Source: Chryseobacterium soli (GTDB taxonomy: Bacteria > Bacteroidota > Bacteroidia > Flavobacteriales > Weeksellaceae). Taken from it: a DNA stretch of 64,000 bases. The stretch lies in the NCBI RefSeq assembly GCF_000737705.1, contig NZ_JPRH01000001.1, forward strand, positions 620,001 through 684,000, written 5' to 3'. A model generated the notes under the pieces. That model did not search any database. It was not told where the DNA came from and saw nothing but the letters and a program-made list of their open reading frames with translations. The translations under genes and the position numbers were made by a program. Shown piece after piece: positions 26,653 to 35,155 of the stretch; within the stretch, counting starts at the first letter, position 1, and every line of letters begins with the position of its first letter.

Positions 26653-26675
26653 TGTAATGATCGTATTGAAAATAA

Positions 26676-26712
26676 AATTCCCCGGCTTCAAAGAAGCCGG
26701 GGAATTGTTTTA
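26676..26712. terminator. Bidirectional terminator
   Basis: Perfect 14-bp stem AATTCCCCGGCTTC (26676-26689) / GAAGCCGGGGAATT (26693-26706), loop AAA. It separates the peptide gene (+) from the DUF5686 gene (-), whose stop is at 26728. Confidence 0.92.
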
Positions 26713-26727
26713 TATGATGGATTGGAA

Positions 26728-29253
26728 TTAGAATCCTACCTGGAATCCAGCTTTTATCCCAAATTTAGAAATATCAGGTCTTTCAAGATAATTTCCTCTC
26801 CAGTTAAAATCTACTCTGAAAATTCTCAGATTTCCAAAACCGATGTTTTCAATTCCGAAACCGTATTCAAAATAGACTTGTTGGTTGGGAGCAGAATATT
26901 TGAAGCCTTCCACATTGATATCTTTAGAAGCGTCGCTTAAAGTTCCGTAAGCCCCTCTGATAAATGCAATTTCCCTTAATTTTAATTTTTTGATCAACGG
27001 GATGAAAGATAATATTTTCCCGTTAAAATGGTGTTCTAAGTGAAGCGTTGTGTAAGTGTCCGCCACAAACTCATAGTAATTAAGCTGAGAGAACGTATTA
27101 GGAACCAAACTGTATGACTGGTTTCCCGGAATGATGTTCTGTAAAGCCAAAGGAACCGTGTTGAAATTTTTCCCGGCCTCAAAATTAATTAATGTTTTAC
27201 CCCAGCTCCCGATTAAAACCGGTTTATAGAACATAAACTGAAGTTTATTATAATTGAAATCTGCATTGAAAAGCCCTTCAATACCTCTTGTATATTTCAA
27301 AACAATAGTAGGTGCTAAAGTTCCATGTTCGTAACGGTCTACCCCTGTCTGTGAGAATTTTGTACCAGGTCTTGCAATTAAGCTGATGGTAACGTGTGAG
27401 TCATTAACTGTTTTTCTTAAATCCCCATTCCTGTAATACATCAAACTGAATTCGGACGGATTAGCAGATTTAATACTCTGCATGGTACCGTCTATTCTGA
27501 TCTGGAAGTTTTTCCATGGCTCAATAGAAGTAAATATATTCGTTTGGTTGACAGAACTTAAAGAAGCATTCTCCCCTCTGGCGAAAATAGTGGATGAAGC
27601 AAATGAACGTGACAGGATCGCATCATCATTAGTCAGCTGAACTCCCAGCTGCATGACATCTCGTTTTGTTCCCGCTCCAATCATGAAACGATTGACTCTG
27701 TTAAACATGTATCGGGCTTCAACACCGTATTTAAGCTGCTTATCTTTAAAACCATAAGCATTATAAAACTGAACTCTCCAGGGATCATTCTGTCCAAAAT
27801 AGGTTCTTGCACCTAATCTGATTCGGTCTCCTTCTACTACGTTTTTCCCGTAAATTGAGAAAATAGGGCCTATATCGATTCCTTTGAATGCATTATAATA
27901 TCCTGAAGCAAGGGTTTCGTAAATCTTTACAATTCGATTGAATTTTGGCGTTTGCTGAAGCTTATCAAGCATTTCATAGACCCCTTGTTCTCTTTTGGAT
28001 AATGAATCAGGACGTGCCTTTAGCCAATAAGCGTCATCTTTATCCACGAATTTATCATCATATTCCTCTTCTTTTCGGGTAAATAATTTAGCATCAAGCG
28101 GTTTATTGAATTCGTAGTTGGAATAGTCGACTGACCTTTTAGCAATAATGCTTTTTGAGGTTTTCTTTTTCGCAAAAGGAGTTAATTCAATTTCCGTAAC
28201 CACTTTCTTTGGCAGGAATGTCTGATCGTCAGGATTGTCATATTCCAATTCTGTAGATATACTGTTGATGAAATTGACATTAATTTTTTGTGTAGACTTT
28301 AACGTTGCGCTTAGTACAGCGTAGGTGTCTGTATCGATATAAAGATAGCCTTGGAATGCCAAAACATCCTTTCTTTTAGGTTGATATCTTATTTTGTAGG
28401 CATTTTCCCCATTGATGGCAATTGTATCCGTCAAATTGTAATCATACGTGCTGAATCCATCTGCTCCAACAGGACTTTGGAATCCTATATCAAAGTAATT
28501 TAATATGTTGTCGTAAATATTTATATCGCGGTATAAGTTTTTCGCCGTCACTGTAATAACCTGATTGTCCTGAAATCCTGAGGTCTTCTGGGCAACCAGC
28601 ATTCTCTTCACCTTGTTACTGGGTTTATTTTCCCCGTAAGTTTCGTAAACCGATTCATTCAGGAAAATAGGAAGGGCCATCTTTCCCGTTGCCGTGGAAT
28701 CTGCATATTCAAAGATGAAATTAAGCTTATTGAACATTTTCTTGTTCATGAAAGTGCTGTCCAGGTTATTGGCATCAAACTCAATCTTTTCGTATTCCCT
28801 ATAAGTATAGGTATCGAATTTGGCTAAACCGTTATTTCTTTTTCGTTTCCAGACTTCCTGCATGATGGCATAAGCCGGATTTTCTTTTTTGTTTTTATAT
28901 TTAGGCTTTTCGTTATGAATAACAATTTCTCCAATGGAGCTTACTTTTTCCTGAGAAAGATTAACTAGCAGGTTGCCCGCATTTTCAGTGGTAACATCTA
29001 CGGTTTCTAAAGCATAGCTTTTTTTAGAGAACTTTAGCCGGTAAATAATGGTGTCAGACTGCACGCTGAAACTTCCACTGGTGGTATTTAAGTTGGGTGT
29101 TTTATTATCGTTGATAAAAATATCTACTCCTGAAATTTCCTTATTTGTTTTTGCATCAAGAATCTTACCGCTGGCTGTGTTTTGGGCACAGGCAAGCCCT
29201 GAGAGAAAGAGAAGGAAAAAGAGGTGATAGTATTTGGAATTATTAATTGACAT
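26728..29253 (-). CDS. DUF5686 outer-membrane protein with CarboxypepD_reg-like domain
   Basis: 841 residues from ATG 29253 ('MSINNSKYYHLFFLLFLSGLACAQ', a signal peptide). Domain order: N-terminal carboxypeptidase-regulatory-like beta-sandwich ('ASGKILDAKTNKEISGVDIFIND', ~25-105), then the DUF5686 region, ending in a predicted outer-membrane barrel ('GIENIGFGNLRIFRVDFNWRGNY ... IKAGFQVGF' with terminal Phe). Such proteins are common in Bacteroidota and occur near TonB/SusC-type systems; their role is unknown. It is a single gene, next to the attachment site of the integrated element. Confidence 0.9.
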   Translation of the reverse strand: MSINNSKYYHLFFLLFLSGLACAQNTASGKILDAKTNKEISGVDIFINDNKTPNLNTTSGSFSVQSDTIIYRLKFSKKSYALETVDVTTENAGNLLVNLSQEKVSSIGEIVIHNEKPKYKNKKENPAYAIMQEVWKRKRNNGLAKFDTYTYREYEKIEFDANNLDSTFMNKKMFNKLNFIFEYADSTATGKMALPIFLNESVYETYGENKPSNKVKRMLVAQKTSGFQDNQVITVTAKNLYRDINIYDNILNYFDIGFQSPVGADGFSTYDYNLTDTIAINGENAYKIRYQPKRKDVLAFQGYLYIDTDTYAVLSATLKSTQKINVNFINSISTELEYDNPDDQTFLPKKVVTEIELTPFAKKKTSKSIIAKRSVDYSNYEFNKPLDAKLFTRKEEEYDDKFVDKDDAYWLKARPDSLSKREQGVYEMLDKLQQTPKFNRIVKIYETLASGYYNAFKGIDIGPIFSIYGKNVVEGDRIRLGARTYFGQNDPWRVQFYNAYGFKDKQLKYGVEARYMFNRVNRFMIGAGTKRDVMQLGVQLTNDDAILSRSFASSTIFARGENASLSSVNQTNIFTSIEPWKNFQIRIDGTMQSIKSANPSEFSLMYYRNGDLRKTVNDSHVTISLIARPGTKFSQTGVDRYEHGTLAPTIVLKYTRGIEGLFNADFNYNKLQFMFYKPVLIGSWGKTLINFEAGKNFNTVPLALQNIIPGNQSYSLVPNTFSQLNYYEFVADTYTTLHLEHHFNGKILSFIPLIKKLKLREIAFIRGAYGTLSDASKDINVEGFKYSAPNQQVYFEYGFGIENIGFGNLRIFRVDFNWRGNYLERPDISKFGIKAGFQVGF

Positions 29254-29621
29254 TTGTTGTTTTTTCAAGCATTTAGCATAAACAAAAAGCATGCTGTTTA
29301 TGTAAAAAGATTAGATTTTTTAAAGTTTTTTGCGGTTAGGTACAAAATTGCAAAGTTAACAAAAATTAGATCATCAAAATGATAGCATTATAGTTATTAA
29401 TTTGTTAAAATGATAATGAGTGACATAATATATCCTTCGTATTAAGCAAAAATGAAGTAAAGCTTCAAATCTAGGGTTATTTTTATTGTATGTAAAAGTA
29501 AAATAGAGTGTTTATTACTCAGTCTTAAAAGAAGTATAGAAATATTGATTTAATGGATAGAATAGGGATAAATTAATATGAGTATAAACTAAACAAAACA
29601 TGAAATAAAGGCAAAATACAA

Positions 29622-29651
29622 AAAATCCATTAGATAATTCTAATGGATTTT
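29622..29651 (-). terminator. Orphaned tRNA-Asn terminator at attL
   Basis: Perfect 13-bp stem AAAATCCATTAGA (29622-29634) / TCTAATGGATTTT (29639-29651), loop TAAT, abutting the tRNA 3' fragment. On the minus strand a T-run follows. It was presumably the terminator of the tRNA before integration moved it 11 kb away. Confidence 0.8.
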
Positions 29652-29652
29652 G

Positions 29653-29694
29653 CTCCTCCTGCTGGGCTCGAACCAGCGACCCTCTGATTAACAG
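29653..29694 (-). other. attL: displaced 3' part of tRNA-Asn
   Basis: These 42 nt equal positions 33-74 of the tRNA-Asn at 45604 (anticodon loop to discriminator) and then diverge (AAAGAGG instead of TCAGATG). The 17-bp core GACCCTCTGATTAACAG (29678-29694) recurs at 40774-40790. There is no 5' half, so it is not a functional tRNA. Confidence 0.92.
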
Positions 29695-29796
29695 AAAGAG
29701 GTCTTATCTATTTCTATGTTTTTATTTATATTACTAAAAGATTGAAAAACAAAGATATAAAATAATATTTTGTTTTCTGGTATTACTTTATTTTAC

Positions 29797-29831
29797 TATT
29801 TTTGTACTATAACATTGACCTATACCTTGAC
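29797..29831 (+). promoter_or_regulatory. Integrase promoter with paired ACCTTGAC-type repeats
   Basis: TATTTTTG (29797-29804) matches TAnnTTTG. Immediately downstream, ACATTGAC (29812-29819) and ACCTTGAC (29824-29831) start exactly 12 bp apart, overlapping the expected transcript start. The same arrangement recurs near attR, so these may be integrase arm sites that also repress the promoter. Confidence 0.6.
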
Positions 29832-29846
29832 ATTTATAATTTCATT

Positions 29847-31046
29847 ATGGCAACTTACAAACGAATTTTAAAGAATAAACCTAATGCAAATGGAACTTTA
29901 CCGATTATCTTTAGGGTTTACAAAGATGATTTGAACTCAGAGTTCTCTACACCCTTTAGGATTCAAAAATCTCAATGGGATGTTAATAATTTACTGGTTA
30001 AAAGTAATTATCAGGGTTATAAGGGGATTAATGATACTTTAAATCAAATCTCTGATAAGTTAGCAGTTGTGATAAACAGACTTGAATCGGAAGGGAATTT
30101 CTTTACAGCAAAGGACATTGTTGATGAGTTGAAGAAAGGTTTTATTGACAGGAAGAGTAAGAAAATTACTAATTTCATTGAGATTTTGGGAGAGTTGAAG
30201 AAGACTAAGAAGGCTAATAGTGCTAACATAGTTAGAGATACTATTAACAAGCTTAAGCAGTTTAGAGGTGATGATATACCTGTTTCAACAATAAATTTTG
30301 AATTTGTAAAGGGGTATGATGGCTTTTTGGCATTGACACATGATGTAGGAGGTTTGGGAGTTAGAATGAGGGATTTAAGAGCAAGGTACAATGAAGCTGT
30401 CAAACTGGGGCTTGTTGATGATTTACAGCCTTTCAAACACTATTCTATAAAAGTAAATAAGAATAAAAGGAGGATAGCAATCACAAAGGAGGAGATTGAT
30501 AAGTTCTTTGCTTTTAATTACGATGAATACCCAAGGTATAAACTATCTTATTTAACATTTGTATTTTCGTACTATTCAGCAGGGATGAACTTTACGGATG
30601 TTTGTAAATTGAAAAAAGGACAGATAGGGGATGAGCTTAGTTACAAGAGAAGTAAAACATCAAAGCCAATCAAAGTGCCACTTTACGAAAGAACAAAAGA
30701 AATTTTAAAGGAGCTTTTAACAGTCCCAAAAGAAAGTAACGGTTATGTTTTCCCTTATCTTACTGACTTCCACCAGAGTGATTCACAGATTAATAATAGG
30801 ATAAAGAAGACCAGAACACAGTACAATAAGGATATTAAGTTTATAGCTGGAAAAGTTGGAATTACTGCAAATCTTACTTCGTATGTGGTAAGGCATTCAT
30901 TTGCTACAATTCTTTATCACAGTGGAAATGTGCCTATTGAGCTGATAAAAGAGTTATTGGGGCATGATAATGTAGCAATTACGGAGGCTTATTTGAAAGA
31001 GTTTAGTACGGATGCAATGAAACAGTTAACAGAACAGTATTTGTAA
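29847..31046 (+). CDS. Tyrosine recombinase / phage integrase family
   Basis: 399 residues from ATG 29847 ('MATYKRILKNKPNANGTLPI'), preferred over ATG 29802 because the N-terminal arm-binding domain of Bacteroidota integrases begins this way. Order: arm-binding domain (~1-90), SAM-like core-binding domain (~100-190), catalytic domain with 'VRHSFATILYHSG' and 'LLGHDNVAITEAYL' (nucleophile Tyr in the last motif). The HxxR His is replaced by the 'TSYVVRHSFAT' variant common in this phylum. It should catalyse insertion at and excision from tRNA-Asn. The next gene starts at TAATG overlapping the stop. Confidence 0.93.
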   Translation: MATYKRILKNKPNANGTLPIIFRVYKDDLNSEFSTPFRIQKSQWDVNNLLVKSNYQGYKGINDTLNQISDKLAVVINRLESEGNFFTAKDIVDELKKGFIDRKSKKITNFIEILGELKKTKKANSANIVRDTINKLKQFRGDDIPVSTINFEFVKGYDGFLALTHDVGGLGVRMRDLRARYNEAVKLGLVDDLQPFKHYSIKVNKNKRRIAITKEEIDKFFAFNYDEYPRYKLSYLTFVFSYYSAGMNFTDVCKLKKGQIGDELSYKRSKTSKPIKVPLYERTKEILKELLTVPKESNGYVFPYLTDFHQSDSQINNRIKKTRTQYNKDIKFIAGKVGITANLTSYVVRHSFATILYHSGNVPIELIKELLGHDNVAITEAYLKEFSTDAMKQLTEQYL

Positions 31047-32068
31047 TGAGTGATTTTATATTTATAGACAATCCTTTCAAGGATTTGGATTTCAACAGGC
31101 TTAGAACAGGGTTGAAGCCACATAAGAGCTTTGAGGATAGTGTAGGGCTTGTAAATCCGTACAATGATTTGCTTGAAGTGTTAAAGTCCGAAAGTCTTAT
31201 TGAGGAGCTTTGGAAAAGGTTTTGTAATTCTCTGCCCTTAAAAAAGGAAGGGTTCGATATGTATGAGAAGTATAAGGCTTTTGATGTAAAAACCGATGTT
31301 GTCAACAAAAGTGTTTCTTATAGTATAAATGTTGGTTACGAAGTTGTTAGGTATACGAAACACTTTCTTTACTTCGTGAATAAGTTTCTTGGAGCAAATT
31401 TTAGAGATATTGAAACGGATTTTTTATTGTTTTTGTCTCTTCAAAACAATGAAGAGGTTAGGTTGCTTGTAAATCAATTGGTAGTTGATTTGTGTGAGGT
31501 GTTGGGTAAATTAAATAATCAACCAGTCAAGGTGCAAACGGATAAAGTAACATTGAACTTGATAAATCTTTATGTTGAAAATGATTTAAAAAGAATTTCT
31601 AATGCCTACTTTGATTTAATCACTCCAGTAAATCAGAAAAGAGTAAAAACGATATTCCCAAATTTAGTTGACTTGCTGGAGTATAAACAAAAGTTCCTGA
31701 GTTTTAAAATCCATTCTAAACAGCAAAGACCAACTAAGGTTATTGAATCTCTCTTTAAAAGCTTGAAAGGAAATGGTTTGATTAATTCAAACACACAGTT
31801 GCATTTTTTTAATGAAATCTTTGAGAGTAAGCAGAATTCCGTTAAGATTGATTGGGTTGAGAACAAAGCAACATTGTTCTATTTTATTAACCAGTTGGTA
31901 GAAAATGAAATTATCGAAAAAGATTATAATGTTTGGAGGAAGGTTTCCTATTGTATTACAGTGAATAGTAGAGAGATAGGAAGTTTGAAGAATAGTAGAG
32001 CTACTGAAAGTCAGGATAAAAAAGATAAGGTTGACAGGGTGATTTCAAGAGTATTACAATTGAGATAA
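31046..32068 (+). CDS. RteC-like element protein, unknown function
   Basis: 340 residues overlapping the integrase stop (TAATG), hence co-translated. No signal peptide or enzyme motif. The C-terminal ~110 residues ('KIDWVENKATLFYFINQLVENEI', 'YNVWRKVSYCITVN', 'KDKVDRVISRVLQL') resemble the C-terminal domain of RteC-type proteins of Bacteroidota mobile elements, which control excision; the similarity is by pattern only. The N-terminal half is Leu/Lys/Asn-rich and not recognised. A regulatory or excision-linked role is inferred from position. Confidence 0.6.
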   Translation: MSDFIFIDNPFKDLDFNRLRTGLKPHKSFEDSVGLVNPYNDLLEVLKSESLIEELWKRFCNSLPLKKEGFDMYEKYKAFDVKTDVVNKSVSYSINVGYEVVRYTKHFLYFVNKFLGANFRDIETDFLLFLSLQNNEEVRLLVNQLVVDLCEVLGKLNNQPVKVQTDKVTLNLINLYVENDLKRISNAYFDLITPVNQKRVKTIFPNLVDLLEYKQKFLSFKIHSKQQRPTKVIESLFKSLKGNGLINSNTQLHFFNEIFESKQNSVKIDWVENKATLFYFINQLVENEIIEKDYNVWRKVSYCITVNSREIGSLKNSRATESQDKKDKVDRVISRVLQLR

Positions 32069-32115
32069 AATGATTTTAATAAATACCTGTTTTATGGTGT
32101 TTAACAGGATTTAAG

Positions 32116-32142
32116 AGTCTAACATTAATGTTAGACTTTTTC
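32116..32142 (+). terminator. Perfect palindrome with T-run
   Basis: AGTCTAACATT/AATGTTAGACT (32116-32137) is a perfect 22-bp palindrome followed by T5, after the integrase/RteC-like pair. A smaller hairpin CCTGTT/AACAGG precedes it. It is most likely a terminator but could double as an operator for the HTH gene at 32175. Confidence 0.7.
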
Positions 32143-32174
32143 ATTTTGGTTGAGAATTTTCCGATTATTGCACT

Positions 32175-32453
32175 ATGAAAACACAACAAAACCAGCAATT
32201 TAGTGAAGAATTAGTAACTATTGCTACAGAAAATGAATTCCTGACAATCGAACAGGCTTCAAAGTTTTTAGGTTATAAAATCAAAACTCTATACAAGAAG
32301 AATAGTCAAGGTGAAATCCCGTACTATAACCCAACAGGTGGCAAAGTCCTTTATTTAAAGAGAGAATTGGAAGAGTGGATTAAAAACGGAAGGCAAAAAT
32401 CGGGTCAAGGTATGGAGCAGTTTATTAACTATTTAACTAAAAAAGCAGCTTAA
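32175..32453 (+). CDS. Helix-turn-helix protein, excisionase (Xis) family type
   Basis: 92 residues. A MerR-like winged HTH of the excisionase kind: 'NEFLTIEQASKFLGYKIKTLYKKNSQGEIPYYNP' followed by the wing 'GGKVLYLKRELEEWIKNGRQ'. Bacteroidota elements place such proteins beside the integrase to direct excision or control transcription. The rep-like gene starts 2 bp after its stop, so it probably also controls or is co-expressed with replication. Confidence 0.85.
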   Translation: MKTQQNQQFSEELVTIATENEFLTIEQASKFLGYKIKTLYKKNSQGEIPYYNPTGGKVLYLKRELEEWIKNGRQKSGQGMEQFINYLTKKAA

Positions 32454-32454
32454 A

Positions 32455-33381
32455 ATGATAGATAACTTTACAATTAAATTCTACTCACAGGAATTGTCCG
32501 AAAAATATTTGAAATCAACTGGCAACTACACTCAATCTTCATGGGTTTGGAAAGGTGAAAATGATAAAGAAAAGGAAACAAAATACCCTCTAAGAAAGAA
32601 AGTTAATAACATAGAGTTGAGGGTAACTGAACAGAATTCAGTATTAGGTAACTCCATTCATAAGTATTTCAACATCAATATGTACGGGGAGGAAAAAGGA
32701 AATCATAACCATAATGATTTTAGTTATTGTGGTATACTGGAAGCATTGGAGCAACTAAAGCAGGATTTCAAGGGGTTAAATCTAAATGAGGGCTATTTGC
32801 AAAGTCTGGAATTTGGGTTTAACTTACTGGTAGACAAAGAGCCAAAGTATTATTTAAACCATAATTTCCTTTTGTTTGAGCACAAAGCACCTGCAATCAA
32901 TAAGGCAACAAATGCAATGAATTATAGGAAGTTTGAGCATAACAACATAGCTTGGAAAGTTTACGATAAGAAAACTCAATACGGGCTCGAAAACAACCTT
33001 TTGAGGGTTGAGATTGTTCTTGGGTCAAGGGAGTTGAAAAGGCTTGGAATTCAGACCTTAAATGACCTTAAAAACAGGGAAAATATATTGTTGCTCTTTT
33101 CAAGGTTTATGGAGTTCTTTAAAGGTTTTACTATTGTGGATAATAGATTTAACAGGAAAGATTTAAGTCCAGAATTTGTAAGTGATTTAGGTAACAGATT
33201 GGAGCCATCATACTGGAAGAACAAAAGAGGTAAATCCAACCTTGTCAGGGATAAGATGAAGCTAAAGGAAATGATAAAACAAAGCAACCTCAACACAACG
33301 GAAATCTATTTCACCGAGCTGATTAGAGATAAATTCAATGAGTTGTTTTACGATTGTGATGTTGTTAGGCAGGTTGCTTGA
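32455..33381 (+). CDS. Probable replication initiator resembling filamentous-phage gpII/CRI
   Basis: 308 residues. It begins 'MIDNFTIKFYSQELSEKYL' and has a central 'MNYRKFEHNNIAWKVYDK', then 'NNLLRVEIVLGSRELKRLGI' and 'TLNDLKNRENILLLFSRF'. The order 'Y/K - LxRxE - xxxLKxxGxxLxDL' parallels gene II (rolling-circle initiator) of filamentous phages and related plasmid Reps. No HUH motif can be assigned with confidence, so this is pattern-level inference. A 478-bp non-coding region with a large hairpin follows directly, as expected for an origin. Confidence 0.5.
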   Translation: MIDNFTIKFYSQELSEKYLKSTGNYTQSSWVWKGENDKEKETKYPLRKKVNNIELRVTEQNSVLGNSIHKYFNINMYGEEKGNHNHNDFSYCGILEALEQLKQDFKGLNLNEGYLQSLEFGFNLLVDKEPKYYLNHNFLLFEHKAPAINKATNAMNYRKFEHNNIAWKVYDKKTQYGLENNLLRVEIVLGSRELKRLGIQTLNDLKNRENILLLFSRFMEFFKGFTIVDNRFNRKDLSPEFVSDLGNRLEPSYWKNKRGKSNLVRDKMKLKEMIKQSNLNTTEIYFTELIRDKFNELFYDCDVVRQVA

Positions 33382-33578
33382 TTGGTTTTCAGGGATTGTA
33401 TATGATAAAATACCAATCATTTTGAAGTTTTCTTTATTCTTTTTGATGCTTTCCAAATAGCATTTTAGTTTCTTTCGTTTCTCAAGTATATTTTTTTTGT
33501 TTCAGTATTAGTTAATCTCATTTTTGAAAGTGAGACAGTGGTAAGTTTTTGAGTAAGTAAGAGTTTTACGAGAAATAG

Positions 33579-33610
33579 TATTGAAAAGTTCGTTTGAATT
33601 AATATCTTTG
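33579..33610 (+). promoter_or_regulatory. Promoter reading into the large hairpin
   Basis: TTG near 33581-33583, 19 nt, then TATCTTTG (33603-33610), matching both Bacteroidota promoter boxes. The transcript would start ~33617, run through the 119-nt hairpin and reach the lipoprotein gene at 33860 after a ~240-nt leader. Confidence 0.6.
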
Positions 33611-33653
33611 TAATTCAAATTTTATCGAAAACAAAGCATTAGCTATTATTCTG

Positions 33654-33772
33654 TCAGTTGGAATCTGGTAAATTCATTTGAAGTACAGAGTAAGTAAGTT
33701 GAATGCTCATGTCCTATATTGGGCATGAGATTCCCTTGCTTATACTTCAAAGTTTACCAGAACTTCAACTGA
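33654..33772 (+). repeat. 119-nt imperfect inverted repeat (hairpin)
   Basis: Outer arms pair in three perfect blocks: TCAGTTG/CAACTGA (33654-33660 with 33766-33772), TCTGGTAAA/TTTACCAGA (33664-33672 with 33753-33761), TTGAAGTA/TACTTCAA (33678-33685 with 33743-33750). Inner blocks TAAGTAAG/CTTGCTTA (33691-33698 with 33735-33742) and CTCATGTCC/GGGCATGAG (33706-33714 with 33721-33729) close on a 6-nt loop TATATT. Confidence 0.9.
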
Positions 33773-33859
33773 TAAGTAAGAACTACGGACTCATGCCCTC
33801 TTTATTTTAAATAAAATAATTTCTACTTAGAGTTCGGGTGGATTAACAAAATTCATCTT

Positions 33860-34144
33860 ATGAAACATTTATTTCTTGCAGTTACAACTGCATTCGTTAT
33901 CACTTCATGTGGTGCAATTTCCAGAGGAACAACAGGAACAACAGAGAGTAAACTAATTAAAATCGTATCGGTTGAACAGGGCTGTCCCGTTGAAAACATT
34001 AAAATTATTGACAAAGTTAAAGGTATGGGAAGTGGCTCTTATGCCTTAGAGGTTTGTGGTAAACGAATGGTTTACAAGCAGGCTGGGACAACCTTTATGG
34101 AGTCTTCAAAAATGCAAACGATAATGCAAAGTTCAGGTAACTAA
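33860..34144 (+). CDS. Small lipoprotein, element-encoded
   Basis: 94 residues. 'MKHLFLAVTTAFVITSCGAISRG' is a lipoprotein signal with Cys17. The mature part holds two further Cys in 'VEQGCPVENIKII' and 'YALEVCGKRMVYKQAGTTF', a pattern I recall from short Bacteroidota lipoproteins of unknown role. It is first of four same-strand genes (33860, 34157, 34589, 35142) with gaps of 12-21 bp or overlap, so it leads an operon driven from the promoter at ~33600. Confidence 0.7.
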   Translation: MKHLFLAVTTAFVITSCGAISRGTTGTTESKLIKIVSVEQGCPVENIKIIDKVKGMGSGSYALEVCGKRMVYKQAGTTFMESSKMQTIMQSSGN

Positions 34145-34156
34145 AATCAAAACAAG

Positions 34157-34567
34157 ATGAAAAAGATTTTATTTACACTTTTTATTGGAATGTCTTTCAT
34201 TGGTTGTTCCAATAGTGATGATGATGCAACAAATCAGCAAAACAATCCTGTAACAACTCAATACTTTCACCCTCCTACATGGATTCAGGGCAGTTGGAAA
34301 ATTTCAGGAAGTGCAAATCCTTATTTCAAATTTTCTTCGGATGATTTCATTTTAGTAACTCCTTATACAAGCTGGAAAAGTGTATTACAGCAAACAGCCA
34401 CCACGGGGCAATTAGCCAAGGTAAATGAGGATATTTCAGACCTTTATTATGAGTTTACAATCATTGCTGGGAATTCTGGGGGAATGTACAAATTCAAACG
34501 AATCAGCCCTACTCGTATTCAATGGATAAACAACACACCTATTGAGGTGTTTTTGGATAAGGAATAA
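34157..34567 (+). CDS. Lipoprotein, element-encoded
   Basis: 136 residues. Lipobox 'IGMSFIGCSNSDDDA' (Cys17) followed by an acidic linker typical of Bacteroidota surface lipoproteins (SDDD). The mature domain starts 'FHPPTWIQGSWKISG' and continues with beta-type strands, reminiscent of small lipocalin-like lipoproteins. The function is unknown. Its position in the four-gene unit after the hairpin region is the only clue. Confidence 0.7.
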   Translation: MKKILFTLFIGMSFIGCSNSDDDATNQQNNPVTTQYFHPPTWIQGSWKISGSANPYFKFSSDDFILVTPYTSWKSVLQQTATTGQLAKVNEDISDLYYEFTIIAGNSGGMYKFKRISPTRIQWINNTPIEVFLDKE

Positions 34568-34588
34568 ACAATTTTAAGATTAAATAAT

Positions 34589-35155
34589 ATGAAAAAGTTG
34601 TTATTACCCTTAGTTTTATTTGTAGTCCTCACCAAAGCCCAAACACAACAAGATTATTATAATGCTTCTCCTTCTGGAATAGACCCAGTAATTGGAATGA
34701 AAGAAACCCAAAGTGAAAGTGTGAGGGCTGTTGATGAGATTTTGAAAAATAATAAACCGAGTAAAATTGGGCAAAAGTTAGAAAAGTCTCAGGAAATGGT
34801 TGAAAATCTTGAAGTAGCAAAATTTGAAGATGTTTACCAACCTGCAGCACCTTCTGAAAATAGAACATACAACCAATCTGGTAACATACAGCCAAACAAT
34901 CAAAATAGTGAAGTTGACCCGTTTAGTTCTCCAGATGACAATAGACCTTCTTTTAAGGGTGAAAGAATTGAGGTAGACCAGTATTACAACCAGCAAAAAG
35001 ATGGGTCATACATCAGAAAAGATTTAGACACATCAAAGAAAGACAATGATAATACAGTTTTGATTGTGGTTATCTTAATTGTTGGGGCTGGAATAATCGG
35101 GGCATTAGTTACCAATAGCCAGAAAAACAGAAGCAACAGCCATGACAGGGAGTAG
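34589..35155 (+). CDS. Secreted protein with C-terminal membrane anchor, element-encoded
   Basis: 188 residues: signal peptide 'MKKLLLPLVLFVVLTKAQ', a long low-complexity Asn/Gln/Ser/Pro-rich ectodomain (~19-152), one membrane helix 'TVLIVVILIVGAGIIGALV' near residues 155-173, and a short basic tail 'SQKNRSNSHDRE'. This signal-ectodomain-helix-basic tail topology resembles filamentous-phage coat or minor-coat proteins, but it is also found in ordinary membrane proteins. The last 14 bases overlap the next gene. No homologue recognised. Confidence 0.68.
   Translation: MKKLLLPLVLFVVLTKAQTQQDYYNASPSGIDPVIGMKETQSESVRAVDEILKNNKPSKIGQKLEKSQEMVENLEVAKFEDVYQPAAPSENRTYNQSGNIQPNNQNSEVDPFSSPDDNRPSFKGERIEVDQYYNQQKDGSYIRKDLDTSKKDNDNTVLIVVILIVGAGIIGALVTNSQKNRSNSHDRE

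Larger units (their letters stand above)
29254..29846. other. 593-bp non-coding junction with attL
   Basis: There is no gene here. It holds the AT-rich upstream region of the DUF5686 gene, a stranded tRNA-Asn terminator (29622-29651), the tRNA 3' fragment (29653-29694), and the integrase promoter with ACCTTGAC-type repeats. Confidence 0.85.
33382..33859. other. 478-bp non-coding region with large hairpin and repeats
   Basis: There is no credible gene. It contains three copies of a GAGTAAGTAAG-type sequence (33551-33561, 33688-33698, partial at 33771-33780), a promoter (33582-33610 area), and a 119-nt imperfect hairpin (33654-33772). CTCATGCCC at 33790-33798 can alternatively pair with GGGCATGAG at 33721-33729. 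It is a candidate replication origin or structured transcript. Confidence 0.75.

Noticed and set aside
29653-29694. tRNA-like sequence as a third tRNA-Asn
   Set aside because: Only the 3' 42 nt are present; the 5' half, D-arm and half the anticodon stem are missing. It is an attachment-site remnant.
33262-33456. 64-aa minus-strand frame at the end of the Rep-like gene
   Set aside because: It lies antisense to the Rep C-terminus and runs into the non-coding region; no support as a gene.
33541-33780. CRISPR-like array from the repeated GAGTAAGTAAG
   Set aside because: Repeats are only 10-11 bp, irregularly spaced, just three, with no cas genes; they are better read as origin or hairpin parts.
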